Below are positions 42,458-52,194 of a DNA stretch of 64,000 bases, in pieces. The notes beneath the pieces are model-generated. The model saw only the letters and a list, made by a program, of their open reading frames with translations, ran no database searches and had not been told where the DNA came from. The position numbers and the translations under genes are program-made. Every line of letters starts with the position of its first letter. The first letter of the stretch is position 1. Location: positions 607,221 to 671,220 of the forward strand of contig JARVLF010000003.1 of assembly GCA_030849465.1 (NCBI GenBank), written 5' to 3'. This DNA comes from Moesziomyces globuligerus (Eukaryota > Basidiomycota > Ustilaginomycetes > Ustilaginales > Ustilaginaceae).

Positions 42458-42487
42458 GGCATTGGCATTGGCATTGGCATTGGCATT
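42458..42487. repeat. (GGCATT)n hexanucleotide repeat
   Basis: Five GGCATT units, about 340 bp upstream of the alpha-glucosidase ATG. Confidence 0.95.
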
Positions 42488-42677
42488 TGCAATTGCAGCT
42501 GTGATTGGCATCGAGTCTGACTGAGCACGAGCCGGCCGGCGACCACCTTTTTTGCCGGTCGCGGTCCGAGCAAGATCGCCGCACAGTTGCTCCGCCGTCG
42601 GGCCAGCCGTTGGCGCAGAGAGAGAGGGAGAGGGACTGAGCACGCACACAGGGTCCGCTGCCAAGCATCCCGAGCGC

Positions 42678-42684
42678 TATTAAA
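42678..42684 (+). promoter_or_regulatory. TATA-like element of the alpha-glucosidase gene
   Basis: TATTAAA, 142 bp before the ATG at 42826, in a GC-rich region and followed by a pyrimidine-rich leader. Confidence 0.35.
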
Positions 42685-42825
42685 CATCGCCACTCCTGCC
42701 TCGCTCCCATCCCTCACCCCTCGTCGCATACACTCACCTCCGCCTCAACGCTCTGCTTGGCTCGCCCGTACAATCTATACACCAAATCGCATTCCCTCCT
42801 AATCCTCCACCCCCTGCCGCTCGTT

Positions 42826-44580
42826 ATGCCCTCCAACGACTCGCTCGTGGGCTCCAGCTCGCGAACCTTTTGGTTCCGCGATGCCATCGTCTACCAGATC
42901 TGGCCCGCCTCCTTCCGCGACAGCAACGACGACGGCATGGGCGACATCCAGGGCATCATCGCAAGCCTCGACTACATCAAGTCGCTCGGCGTAAACACCA
43001 TCTGGCTCTCGCCCATGTACGACTCGCCCCAGGTCGACATGGGCTACGACATCTCGGACTACGAGTCCGTCTACCCGCCCTACGGCACCGTCGCAGACAT
43101 GGACGAGCTCATCGCAAAGTGCCACGCCCGCGGCATCAAGCTCATCCTCGACCTCGTCATCAACCACACCTCGGACCAGCACGCCTGGTTCAAAGAGTCG
43201 CGCAAGTCCAAAGACAGCCCCAAGCGCGACTGGTACATCTGGCGCCCCGCAAAGTACGACGCCGACGGCAACCGCAAGCCGCCCAACAACTGGCGCTCCA
43301 ACTTCAATCAGCCCGCCTGGACCTGGGACGAGCACTCGCAAGAGTACTACCTCCACCTCTTCTGCCCCGAGCAGCCCGACCTCAACTGGACCAACGACGA
43401 GTGCCGCAAGACCATCTACAAGAGCGCCATGGAGTTCTGGCTCGAAAAGGGCGTCAACGGCTTCCGCGTAGACACGGTCAACATGTACTCGAAGCCCATG
43501 GACTTCCCCGACGCGCCCATCATCGACGAGGGCGCCGAGACTCAGCCCGCCGGCATGCTCTACTGCAACGGCCCCATGATGCACACCTACCTCAAGGAGA
43601 TGGGCGCCATCCTCGAAAGGTACGACGCCATGACCGTCGGCGAGCTCCCCAACACGCCCAAGACCGCCGACGTCGTCCGCTACGTCTCGGCGGCAGAAAA
43701 CGAGCTGAGCGAGGTCTTCCAGTTTGACCTCGTCGACCTCGGCCGCGACAAGGTCGACTTTATGAAGCTCACCAAGTTCAGCCTCCCCGAGATGAAGCGC
43801 ATCGTCGACAAGTGGCAGCGCTTCACCGAGGGCAACGACGCCTGGACCACCGTCTTTATCGAGAACCACGACGTCTCGCGCTCCATCTCGCGCTACGCCT
43901 CGGACAAGCCGGAGCACATCACCGACTCGGGCAAGCTGCTGGCGCTGCTCAACATGTCGCTCACCGGCACCGTCTACGTCTACCAGGGCGAGGAGATCGG
44001 CATGGTCAACGTGCCCTCGAGCTGGGGCGCCGAGGAGTACCTCGACGTCAACAGCATCAACTACTTTGCTGCGGTCAAGAAGCGCACCAACGGCGACCCC
44101 AAGGCGCTGGAGCAGGCGGTGCAGAACGTCAACAAGCTCGGCCGCGACAATGCGCGCACGCCCGTGCAGTGGTCTGCGGCGGCCAACGGCGGCTTTAGCA
44201 CGACGCCGACGACCAAGCCGTGGATGCGCACCAACGACAACTACACGACGATCAACGTGGCGGCGCAGCAGGACGATCCGGAGTCGGTGCTCAACTTTTA
44301 CCGCCGGGCGATCGGCGTGCGCAAGCAGCGCGCCTCGCTGCTCGGCCGCGGCGCGTTCCGTCTGGTCGACGAGGAGGACGAGAAGCTCTTCAAGTTTACA
44401 AAGACGGCCGACAGCGGCGAGCGCGCCTTTGTCGTGCTCAACTTTACCGACCAGCCCCAGTCGTACGAGCTGCCTGCCGAGCTCGGCGATCAGGCGCAGG
44501 TCGTGCTCGACACGCGCACCGACGGCTCCAACGGCACGCTCCAGCCCTACCAAGGCCGTCTCTACGTCTCGGCCCAGTGA
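42826..44580 (+). CDS. GH13 alpha-glucosidase (maltase type)
   Basis: Intronless, 584 aa, cytosolic (no signal peptide). The GH13 regions are in order: DLVINHTSDQHAWF (~109), GFRVDTVNMYSKP with nucleophile Asp216, MTVGELPN with acid/base Glu273, and FIENHDVSRS with Asp349. The residue after the nucleophile is Thr217. In yeast, maltases carry Thr at this site and isomaltases Val, so maltose and other alpha-1,4 substrates are favoured by inference. The length matches yeast maltase (584 aa). An open frame upstream to 42757 lacks family similarity; MPSNDSLVGSSSRTFWFRDAIVYQ is the natural start. It would hydrolyse sugars imported by the divergent transporter at 37927-39849. Confidence 0.95.
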   Translation: MPSNDSLVGSSSRTFWFRDAIVYQIWPASFRDSNDDGMGDIQGIIASLDYIKSLGVNTIWLSPMYDSPQVDMGYDISDYESVYPPYGTVADMDELIAKCHARGIKLILDLVINHTSDQHAWFKESRKSKDSPKRDWYIWRPAKYDADGNRKPPNNWRSNFNQPAWTWDEHSQEYYLHLFCPEQPDLNWTNDECRKTIYKSAMEFWLEKGVNGFRVDTVNMYSKPMDFPDAPIIDEGAETQPAGMLYCNGPMMHTYLKEMGAILERYDAMTVGELPNTPKTADVVRYVSAAENELSEVFQFDLVDLGRDKVDFMKLTKFSLPEMKRIVDKWQRFTEGNDAWTTVFIENHDVSRSISRYASDKPEHITDSGKLLALLNMSLTGTVYVYQGEEIGMVNVPSSWGAEEYLDVNSINYFAAVKKRTNGDPKALEQAVQNVNKLGRDNARTPVQWSAAANGGFSTTPTTKPWMRTNDNYTTINVAAQQDDPESVLNFYRRAIGVRKQRASLLGRGAFRLVDEEDEKLFKFTKTADSGERAFVVLNFTDQPQSYELPAELGDQAQVVLDTRTDGSNGTLQPYQGRLYVSAQ

Positions 44581-44740
44581 TGCGATGCCCATCCTCAAGC
44601 TTCAGTCTATCGATCATGTGCTAGATTCCGTTTCTCTTTTTTTTGCATAGGGTGGTTCTTTCTCGAATGGTTACGTCGTCTAGAAGGATGCAAAGTCTTG
44701 CAGGTTTGCATTTTCGCCGTTTGTCTCGGTGATACTTTCT

Positions 44741-46183
44741 CTAGATGAGCTCCATGTAGCGCTGCATCTCCCAGTTTGTGACGGTCTGGTTGAAGAGCTG
44801 GACCTCGTGGAGGCGCGTGCCGCCAAAGTGGTCGACGAGCGTATCGCCGAGCACCTTGCGCGCGAGGCTGTCCTTGGCCATGAAGCGGTGGGTGGCCGCT
44901 TCGAGCGAGGTGGGGAGGTAGACGAGGTCCTGCTCCTTGAGACTGCGAGACGTGTCGAGGGGAGCAAAGGGGAGCGAGAGCTTGTGTTGGATGCCGTAGA
45001 GGCCGAGGGCAAAGACGGCGGCAAAGGCGTACTGCGAGTTGAGGTCGGCGCCGGGCACGCGCACTTCAAAGCGAGTGCCATAGTCGGGCACATCCGGTGG
45101 ACCGAGGATGCGGACCGAGGCCAGACGCGAGTCGTAGCCGTACGAGCAGATGTTGGGCGCCCAATACGCCTCGCCGGTCGTCAAACGCTTGTACGAGTTG
45201 ATCGTCGGACACAGCAGCGGCATGATATCCGGCAAGCCCGTCATGACCCCGGCGAGGAAGTGCTCGCCGAGCTGGGAGAGATACCGCACATCGTCGTACT
45301 GCGCCTCCTTCCTACCTCCGGCAGCGATCTCGTCGGCGCTCAGCGCAAAGACGTTTTTGCCCGAATCCGGATCGCGCAGCGAGACGTGGATGTGGCCCGA
45401 GCAGCCGGCGAGGTTGGCCCAGGGCTTGGCCATAAAGGTGGGCACGATCTTGTGCTTCATGCCGACGGATTTGGCGAGGAGCTTGTAGAGCACGGCCATG
45501 TCGGCCATGCGCGTCACCTCGGTGTAGGCGAGCGCCGTCTCGTAGACGCCGGGCCCGGTCTCGGTGTGATGGCCCTCGATGTCGATGCCAAACGCCTCGG
45601 CGGCGTCAAAGAGTTCGAGAAAGTAGTCCTTGTTGAGCGTGGTGCGCAGCATCGAGTAGCCGTGGTTTCCGGGCGTCAGCGGCGTGAGGTTGACAAACGC
45701 CTTGTCCTCCAAGCTCTGCGCGGTCTCTGCAAACTGAAAGTACTCGAACTCGGCGCCGGCCATGCAGAGCAGACCGAGGTCGCGTTGTGCGGTGGCGGTG
45801 ACGGAGCGGAGGAGGTTGCGCGGGCAGACGGCGAGCGGCGAGCCGTCTGGATTGAAGAAGCGGATGAGGAAGAAGGGCATGTTGTCCTCCCAGGGGATGC
45901 GACGGTAGGTGTCGAGGTCGATGCGCGCCGAGAGGTCGCGGTAGCCATTTGCCTTGTTGGAGACGAGGAGCTCGTTTGCGTAGACGAGATCGTGCATGTC
46001 CCAGCCAAAGATGACCGAGCAGAAGCCAAAGTCCGAGTGTGGCTTGGCCGCCGAGAGGAACTTTTTCTTCGAGACGTACTTGCCGCGGACGATGCCGTCG
46101 ACGTCGAGGCCGGCGAGCTTGACCTTGTTGTCATGCTTGAGGAGCTCCTCGAGGTCGTCGTAGGTGACCGGCTTTTTGGACAT
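44741..46183 (-). CDS. Glutamine-synthetase-like enzyme (GSI/FluG C-terminal or gamma-glutamyl-amine synthetase type)
   Basis: Intronless, 480 aa from MSKKPVTYDDLEELLKHDNK. Upstream codons to 46441 are open but not conserved-looking. GS catalytic motifs are present: AGAEFEYFQF, GHHTETGPGVYETAL (metal Glu), SGHIHVSLRD (ATP/metal His), NSYKRLTTGEAYWAPN and RFEVRVPGADLNSQYAFA. The size and sequence are those of the bacterial-type GSI fold, not the ~355-aa eukaryotic GSII, so it is probably not the nitrogen-assimilating enzyme. Family members with this form include PuuA (gamma-glutamylputrescine synthetase) and the FluG C-terminal domain. It is divergent from an aldehyde dehydrogenase (453 bp between starts), suggesting a joint role in amine catabolism. 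Confidence 0.88.
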   Translation of the reverse strand: MSKKPVTYDDLEELLKHDNKVKLAGLDVDGIVRGKYVSKKKFLSAAKPHSDFGFCSVIFGWDMHDLVYANELLVSNKANGYRDLSARIDLDTYRRIPWEDNMPFFLIRFFNPDGSPLAVCPRNLLRSVTATAQRDLGLLCMAGAEFEYFQFAETAQSLEDKAFVNLTPLTPGNHGYSMLRTTLNKDYFLELFDAAEAFGIDIEGHHTETGPGVYETALAYTEVTRMADMAVLYKLLAKSVGMKHKIVPTFMAKPWANLAGCSGHIHVSLRDPDSGKNVFALSADEIAAGGRKEAQYDDVRYLSQLGEHFLAGVMTGLPDIMPLLCPTINSYKRLTTGEAYWAPNICSYGYDSRLASVRILGPPDVPDYGTRFEVRVPGADLNSQYAFAAVFALGLYGIQHKLSLPFAPLDTSRSLKEQDLVYLPTSLEAATHRFMAKDSLARKVLGDTLVDHFGGTRLHEVQLFNQTVTNWEMQRYMELI

Positions 46184-46635
46184 GGTATTCGACTGCTCGC
46201 CTGCTCGGAGTGGGCGCTGGCTGGTTGGGATGGTGGTGAGGATGGAAAGCGAGGATGCGAAGGCGAGCCAAAGTGGAGCGCTATCGGAGGTGCCGGGTTG
46301 CGCCTCGTAACCATGTCCCGAAGCGTGCATATGCGTGGTCCGAGCACACGGCCCATCCGACCACAGTAGAGCCAAAAGTGCCGAGGCACAACTCGAGTCT
46401 GCTCGGCTCGTCCGAAGCTTTATCTCTGGGCTCGGCTGCACGAGCGGCGCACGAGCGGCGCATGGCCCGCGAATCGCCCAGATAATAGACGCTGCCGAGT
46501 TGAGCCGAGCAAAGCGCCGAGGTTTGAACGATCACACACCTCCACTCGGAAGAAAGCCAGCGCAAACGCCACTCACGACGCTCTCTCTGTGCTTCCATCT
46601 CACCACCAACTCATCCTCGCCCCACTCGCTCCACA
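46184..46635. promoter_or_regulatory. Shared divergent promoter region (GS-like / aldehyde dehydrogenase)
   Basis: About 450 bp between divergent start codons. The repeat CGAGCGGCGCA occurs twice at about 46440-46460, and a pyrimidine-rich leader precedes the dehydrogenase ATG. No proven binding site. Confidence 0.35.
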
Positions 46636-48057
46636 ATGTCGTCCATCCAGACCACCATCGCACCGTACGACCAGAGCGTCGTGTGCAAGAAGCAGCTGCT
46701 CTCGGCTGCCGAGCTCGAGCATGCCATCGACCAGGCCGCCGCCGCCCAAAAGTCGTGGGCCAAGGTCGCCGTCGAGCAGCGCGTCGCCATCATCACAAAG
46801 TGGATGGCCATCCTCGACGACGAAAAGGACCAGCTCGGCAAGGAGCTCTCGGAGCAGATGGGCCGCCCCGTAGCACAGTGCGCCGGCGAGATCAAGGGCG
46901 CGCTCCAGCGTTGCCGATACCTCTGCAAGGTCGCCAACGACTGCCTCGCCGATTCGCCCCGCACCGACACCGAGACGCCCAACCTCAAGCTCGCCATCCG
47001 CCGCGATCCCTTCGGCGTCGTGGCCATCGTCACGCCGTGGAACTACCCCTACCTCACCACCGTCAACGGCCTCATCACCGCCCTCCTCGCCGGCAACGCG
47101 GTGGTGCTCAAGCCTTCGCCCCAGACGCCCCTCACCGCAGAGAGCTTCCAGCGCACCCTCGAGGCCGCCGGCCTGCCCAAGGGCCTCCTCCAGATCGCCC
47201 ACCTCGACTTTGACACCACCGCCAAGCTCGCCGCACACCCGCGCATCGGCTTCCTCATCTTCACCGGCTCCGTCGCCGGAGGCAAGGCGCTGGCCAAGGC
47301 GGCGGCCGATGGCCCGGGCTTCAAGGGCGTGGGCCTCGAGCTCGGCGGCAAGGACCCCGCCTACGTCCGCGCCGACGCCGACATCAAGTGGGCCGCCGAA
47401 GAGCTCGTGGATGGCGCCATGTTCAACTCGGGCCAGTCGTGCTGCTCGGTCGAGCGCATCTACGTCCACGCCTCGGTCTTTGACCAGTTTGTCAGCGAGT
47501 TTGCTGCCGTCGCCAAATCGTACAAGCTCGGCGATCCGAGCCAGTCGGGCGTCTCGCTCGGCCCCGTCGTCAGCCTCGCCTCGGCCGAACGCATCCGCAA
47601 GCAGGTCGCCGATGCGCTAAACAAGGGCGCCAAGAACGTCGTGCCCGCCGACCTCTTCCCCGAGGCCAAGGAGGGCACCGCGCTGGTGGCTCCCACGGTG
47701 CTCGTCGACGTCGACCACTCGATGGACATCATGACCGAGGAGACGTTCGGCCCGGCGATCGGCATCATGAAGGTGCACTCGGACGACGAGGCGCTCCAGC
47801 TGATGAACGACTCGCACTACGGCCTCACCGCCTCGGTCTGGACCAACATCGACAACACCGAGTCGGCCGCCGCTTTCGACCGCCTCGCCACCGAGCTCGA
47901 GACGGGCACCGTCTACCTCAACCGCGCCGACGTGCTCGACCCCGCGCTCCCCTGGACCGGCGTCAAGGACAGCGGCCGCGGCGTCAGCCTCAGCACGCTC
48001 GGCTTTGACGCGCTCACCCAGCCCAAATCCATCCACATGCGTCTGCGCAAGCCCTGA
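46636..48057 (+). CDS. NAD(P)-dependent aldehyde dehydrogenase (aminoaldehyde/succinate-semialdehyde-like)
   Basis: Intronless, 473 aa. The ALDH motifs are complete: VVAIVTPWNYPYLTTVNGLI (cofactor pocket and catalytic Asn), KPSPQTPLTAESF, FTGSVAGGKAL, GLELGGKDPAYV with the general-base Glu, FNSGQSCCSVERIYV with the nucleophilic Cys, and EETFGPAIGIMKV. No targeting signal, so probably cytosolic. Its divergent partner is a GS-like enzyme; in the bacterial Puu pathway a gamma-glutamylated amine is oxidised to an aldehyde and then by such an ALDH. The oxidase (PuuB-like) and the gamma-glutamyl hydrolase (PuuD-like) are not in this window. Substrate is inferred from context only. Confidence 0.92.
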   Translation: MSSIQTTIAPYDQSVVCKKQLLSAAELEHAIDQAAAAQKSWAKVAVEQRVAIITKWMAILDDEKDQLGKELSEQMGRPVAQCAGEIKGALQRCRYLCKVANDCLADSPRTDTETPNLKLAIRRDPFGVVAIVTPWNYPYLTTVNGLITALLAGNAVVLKPSPQTPLTAESFQRTLEAAGLPKGLLQIAHLDFDTTAKLAAHPRIGFLIFTGSVAGGKALAKAAADGPGFKGVGLELGGKDPAYVRADADIKWAAEELVDGAMFNSGQSCCSVERIYVHASVFDQFVSEFAAVAKSYKLGDPSQSGVSLGPVVSLASAERIRKQVADALNKGAKNVVPADLFPEAKEGTALVAPTVLVDVDHSMDIMTEETFGPAIGIMKVHSDDEALQLMNDSHYGLTASVWTNIDNTESAAAFDRLATELETGTVYLNRADVLDPALPWTGVKDSGRGVSLSTLGFDALTQPKSIHMRLRKP

Positions 48058-48429
48058 GCCGAGTCCACCGCCTGACCCACCCAGGCTAGCAATCCATACT
48101 GTTACAGCTGTTCATCGTCTTCCGTCCTCGTGCGAGCGTGAAATGTGATAAAAAGGAAAGGTCACGCGTCGGTTGCTGTGCTGGCGGCAAGGCGCCGATT
48201 TGAGCCGTTAAAAGGTCCGAGAAGCTAGTCGAGCCGGAGCCTAAAAGGCGCGGTTGGCCCGCGGCTCGGAGCTCCGCTTTGGAGGCACGCGCCTTGCGAT
48301 AAGGCTTTAGGCACTCGTCAAGCTCCGAAATGCCAATCACGAATCAATCAGTCGACGCCAACCGCTTGCGAGTCACTCTCTCCTCACCACCATACCATCA
48401 TCCTCCAACACTCACACTCGCTGCCAAAC
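48058..48429. other. Intergenic region
   Basis: About 370 bp between two plus-strand genes; nothing recognised. Confidence 0.5.
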
Positions 48430-49700
48430 ATGCCTGGTCTTCGTCTCCCTCACCGCGTAAGTCGTCATGACACCATCGCCATCTGGCAACCTTTCGCTCA
48501 CCACGTCGATCGCTCCCTTCTCTTGCTCTCCAGGTCGCGGTCATCACCGGCGGCGGCAGCGGCATCGGCCGTGAATGCGCCGTCCTCTTCGCCTCCGAGG
48601 GCGCCAGCGTCGTCCTCGCAGACATCAACCTCGAGGCGTGCCAGAAGACCGCCGACATCGTCAACCAGCGCTTCAAGGACGCGCAGCCTCCCGTCCGCGC
48701 CATCGCCATGAAGTGCGACGTCAGCAAGGAGGACGAGGTCGCCGCCATCGTAAAACGCGCCGTCGACGAGTTTGGCCGTCTCGACGTCATGGTAAGTGCT
48801 CCATCCACAACGCACCACACCACACCCCTGCATCCTACGCTTGCATGCTCACCTTGCTCTCTCCCTCCTCTTGCCAGTTCAACAACGCCGGCATCATGCA
48901 TCCCGCCGACGACAATGCGCTCAACACCGAAGAAAAGATCTGGGACCTCACCCAGGCCATCAACGTCAAGGGCGTCTGGTACGGCTGCAAGCACGCCATC
49001 ATCGCCATGCGCAACAACCCCACCGACCCAGCCAAGGACCTCCACGTCGGCGGCTCCATCATCAACACCGCCTCCTTTGTCGCCGTCATGGGCGCAGCCA
49101 CCCCGCAGATCGCCTACACCGCCTCCAAGGGCGCCGTCCTCGCCATGACCCGCGAACTCGCCATGGTCCACGCGCGCGAAGGCATCCGCGTCAACTCGCT
49201 CTGCCCGTACGTCGCCTCCCGCCCTCTTGCCCAGCCCATCCTCACCTCCGCTCACCCTTTCCTTCGATCTCCTCCCCTCTGGCATACAGCGGCCCGCTCC
49301 AGACCCCTCTGCTCATGGACTTCCTCAACACGCCTGAGAAGCTCAACCGTCGCCTCACCCACCTGCCCCTCGGCCGCTTTGGCGAGGCCGTCGAGCAGGC
49401 GAAGGCCGTCCTCTTCCGTAAGCGCCGCCACCACGTCCCCACTCCTATCCACCCAACCACGTGCACCTCGCTCACCTTTCGCTTTCCGCAAACAGTGGCG
49501 ACCGACGAATCGTCCTACGTCCTTGGCCACGACCTCCTCGTCGACGGCGGCCTCTCGAGCGCCTACGTCGTAAGTACATCCTTGCACCAAAGTTGCCCTC
49601 CCTGACCTCCCCTCTGACACGCCTCATCCCCGTTCCCCGACACACTTTGCAGACCGCCGAAGGTCAGCCCGTCCTGCCTGCCCCCAAGAGCCTCGTCTAA
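48430..49700 (+). CDS. Short-chain dehydrogenase/reductase (SDR), classical type
   Basis: Six exons: 48430-48456, 48534-48791, 48878-49206, 49290-49417, 49496-49569 and 49653-49700, 287 aa; all borders are GT-AG and frame is kept. The product starts MPGLRLPHRVAVITGGGSGIGREC with the cofactor motif TGGGSGIG. It continues with LADINLEA (Asp after beta-2, favouring NAD), NNAGIM, the catalytic Ser region SIINTASFVA, YTASKGAV (Tyr and Lys), GIRVNSLCPGPLQTPLL and GHDLLVDGG. The acidic residue after beta-2 points to NAD rather than NADP. It is unusually intron-dense for this window, with four of its five introns 77-86 bp. It follows the aldehyde dehydrogenase on the same strand and is convergent with the OPT transporter. 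Confidence 0.9.
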
Positions 49701-49818
49701 TTCTGCCCTGCGTGCAACACCCAACAACACAACCTCGAAAGTCTGGTTCAATCATCAAACTCGTTTTTCAAAGGCATCTTTCCATGTGCATGATCGATGA
49801 GACAGTCGCACGGCCGGC

Positions 49819-52194
49819 TCAGGAGGACGGATCGGGGCAGTAGTCGGGGAAGCCGGCCGGATTGCCCGCCCAGGTGGGAAAGGGATGCTCGGTGCCTGCA
49901 GCGCCAAAGACGGCGAAGCTGAGGACAAAGATGACGAGCAGCGAGCCGCCGTCGAAGCCGGCGCCGACAATGTAGTTGAACTCCTTGAACCACTTTGGGT
50001 AGCGCGTCCGCAGCACCGCCTGCGAGACGACGCCCACGACGATCGTGGTGAGGATGACGCAGTTCTGGCCCGCCGTCATCCAGGCCGAGTAGAGGAACAC
50101 GGTGGGCAGCACGAGGTCCTTGGTTTGGAACGAGCCGATTCGCGGCACGAATCGCGTAAAGGTCCAGTGGACCAGGACGGCGGCGATGCCGATCAACACA
50201 GCCATGGGGATGACAAAGTAGGGCGTGCCCGGACCGTACATGTACTTGGCCATGGACCAGGTGACGGCGCTGACGTTGAGCGACTGGTAGTAGGCGCCCG
50301 ACCAGACGTAGCTGCCCGTGTTGGTGTGGAGCAAGCTGAACTTGGAGGCGATGATGGTCGAGGCGATGGCGTAGTTCAAAAAGGCGCCAAAGACGGTGCC
50401 GATGACCTGGGTGATAAACATGGCGCGCGGGGGGATCTTGAGATACTGGCCCATCTTGAGGTCGTTGGAGAGGTTGATCACCTGGGCGATGGTGCTGTGC
50501 GACCAGGCGTAAAAGTATAGGTTGGCCAGCGGACGGCCGGGCGAGACGATGCCTCCGATCATCTTGGTGAGGTTGTTGGTGCTGATGCCGTTGCCCAGCA
50601 GCGCGTAGAGCACGCCGGAAAAGGGGGCTACGATGGCGCCGAGTACGAGCGAGACGAGGTAGCCGTACCACGGCAGCGTCGTCTCCTGGGTGAGTACCAC
50701 CACCAGACCAAAGACAAACGAGATGGCGAGCAGCACCACGTACCACCAGTGCGGCGCCTCTTTGTACTTTTGCATCGCCTTCCAGTGGCGGTCGGGCTGC
50801 GTCTTGTCGCGCGCCTGCTTGAGGCTGCGCCAGACGTCCTTGCCCCAGAACAAGATGACGTGCGTGACGAGCGCGCCGATGGCCGCATTGCGCATCAGCA
50901 TCCCCCACGCGTACGTCCCCGTCACGTTGGGATAGCCCACGCTCTCGAGCTTGTCCTTGTCGAGGATGCCATTGACAAAGACGGCGGTCTGGTTGTACTT
51001 TTTGCCGCTATCCGCAAAGATGCTCGTCGACATGAACGGAAACGACTTGGCATTCCACACGTTGCTGTAGTAGATGCCCGCCATGGCCACGTAGCAGACG
51101 GCGTAGCCGATCCAGCTGTTGGCCTGCTGGATGAGCGGCAGCGACATCTGCGACGAGGTGATGTACTGCCAGTCCAAGCTGATCGAAAGCAGACCCATGC
51201 CCTCGTTGCTCTGTGCGCCGCCAAAGATGTTGGTCAGCGTCTGCTGAAGCTTCTTGGGTGCACGCATGCTGGCGAGGCACGGGATCGAGACCGAGTTGAG
51301 CGTGGGGAAGATGTAGGCGGGAAGGATCTCGTAGAGGCCCATGCCGCCAAAGCTGTACCAGAACGCCTTTGTCCTGCGCGCCGAGAACGACTTGTCCCAG
51401 TGAAACGCCTGGAAGAGATCGACGAGCGGCAGCGTCGACCAGTAGACCATCTCGGCGGGATACACGATGATCGGTCGAAAGAGCCCTGCGAGACCGTATC
51501 CGAACAGGCCGATCGAGAGCACCGAGAGGATGGCCGTGGTCGAGGTGACGGGGATGTTTTCGTAAAAGAGCTTCTGCGTGCCAAAGACGTCGCTCGAGTG
51601 GGCGCCGTTGGACGCACTCGAGGCGGTGATCGAAGCGATCGCATGTTCCTTGAGACCGAAAGGTCCCGGATTGACAAAGTGCACTGTCGTCAGCAACCAA
51701 GCGGGAAGCGAGTCTGGGCCGAAGCGGGTGACGAGACCCTTGCGCGTGGGGAGGAAGCGCGCCCAGGCGGTGCCGAGGATGTAGATGATGATGGCGAGAA
51801 AGGTGCCCGAGATGGTCACCTCGGTGGGTTTGAAGCGGTAGATCTGGGTCAGCACCGCCTGGAACGCCGCGCCCACCAGCCCGAGCGTGATGCTCCGCAG
51901 CGTAAAGCACGCATCGCCATCGTCGCGATCGCTGATGAGAAAGTCCGAGACATCGCGGCCGTTGCGGATCACCTTCTCCCCCTGGTGCGGCTCCACCGGC
52001 TCTCCCGCACTGTCGAGCTGCTCCGACGTAGGCGTCGAGGCTTTGCCCCCGTCCTTCTCGCCCTTCTCGTCGCTGGCAGACGAGATCGAAGAGGGCTTCT
52101 CGGACGAAGCTGCCGAGGCCGGCAGGACAGGCAGCTGGGAGAAGGCGTCCGGGTCCGGCTCGCCCGCGAGGGCAGGCGCTGCAACGCTCGACAT
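49819..52194 (-). CDS. Oligopeptide transporter, OPT family (PT clade)
   Basis: Intronless, 791 aa. A polar Ser/Glu/Asp-rich cytoplasmic N-terminus (~1-95) precedes about 14-16 hydrophobic segments. Family signatures are present: VHFVNPGPFGLKEHA with NPG at 175-177, SPGRPLANLYFYAWSH, LSNDLKMGQYLKIPPRAMF with the KIPPR motif near residue 585, and a C-terminal cytoplasmic tail after PTWAGNPAGFPDYC. The NPG and KIPPR motifs mark the peptide-transporter clade rather than the metal-nicotianamine (YSL) clade. It should import tetra/pentapeptides or glutathione-like compounds with protons at the plasma membrane. Lying next to a GS-like enzyme and dehydrogenases, it could import gamma-glutamyl or peptide substrates for them, which is inference. 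Confidence 0.93.
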   Translation of the reverse strand: MSSVAAPALAGEPDPDAFSQLPVLPASAASSEKPSSISSASDEKGEKDGGKASTPTSEQLDSAGEPVEPHQGEKVIRNGRDVSDFLISDRDDGDACFTLRSITLGLVGAAFQAVLTQIYRFKPTEVTISGTFLAIIIYILGTAWARFLPTRKGLVTRFGPDSLPAWLLTTVHFVNPGPFGLKEHAIASITASSASNGAHSSDVFGTQKLFYENIPVTSTTAILSVLSIGLFGYGLAGLFRPIIVYPAEMVYWSTLPLVDLFQAFHWDKSFSARRTKAFWYSFGGMGLYEILPAYIFPTLNSVSIPCLASMRAPKKLQQTLTNIFGGAQSNEGMGLLSISLDWQYITSSQMSLPLIQQANSWIGYAVCYVAMAGIYYSNVWNAKSFPFMSTSIFADSGKKYNQTAVFVNGILDKDKLESVGYPNVTGTYAWGMLMRNAAIGALVTHVILFWGKDVWRSLKQARDKTQPDRHWKAMQKYKEAPHWWYVVLLAISFVFGLVVVLTQETTLPWYGYLVSLVLGAIVAPFSGVLYALLGNGISTNNLTKMIGGIVSPGRPLANLYFYAWSHSTIAQVINLSNDLKMGQYLKIPPRAMFITQVIGTVFGAFLNYAIASTIIASKFSLLHTNTGSYVWSGAYYQSLNVSAVTWSMAKYMYGPGTPYFVIPMAVLIGIAAVLVHWTFTRFVPRIGSFQTKDLVLPTVFLYSAWMTAGQNCVILTTIVVGVVSQAVLRTRYPKWFKEFNYIVGAGFDGGSLLVIFVLSFAVFGAAGTEHPFPTWAGNPAGFPDYCPDPSS

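Larger units (their letters stand above)
39850..42825. promoter_or_regulatory. Long divergent region of the maltose locus
   Basis: Nearly 3 kb separate the transporter and alpha-glucosidase start codons. I see no credible gene: the ORFs are short, low-complexity and overlapping. It contains (CAG)n, (CTGG)n and (GGCATT)n tracts and a duplicated CCAACTTGCACGGCC near 41000. Activator and repressor sites for both genes should lie here, but I cannot identify them; an unrecognised multi-exon gene or non-coding RNA cannot be excluded. Confidence 0.4.

Noticed and set aside
42799..44598. 599-aa minus-strand ORF opposite the alpha-glucosidase
   Set aside because: Shadow of strong C/G third-position use on the other strand; composition is low-complexity and the plus strand has a full GH13 enzyme.
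44729..46369. 546-aa plus-strand ORF opposite the GS-like gene
   Set aside because: No motif; mirrors the coding strand's codon bias.
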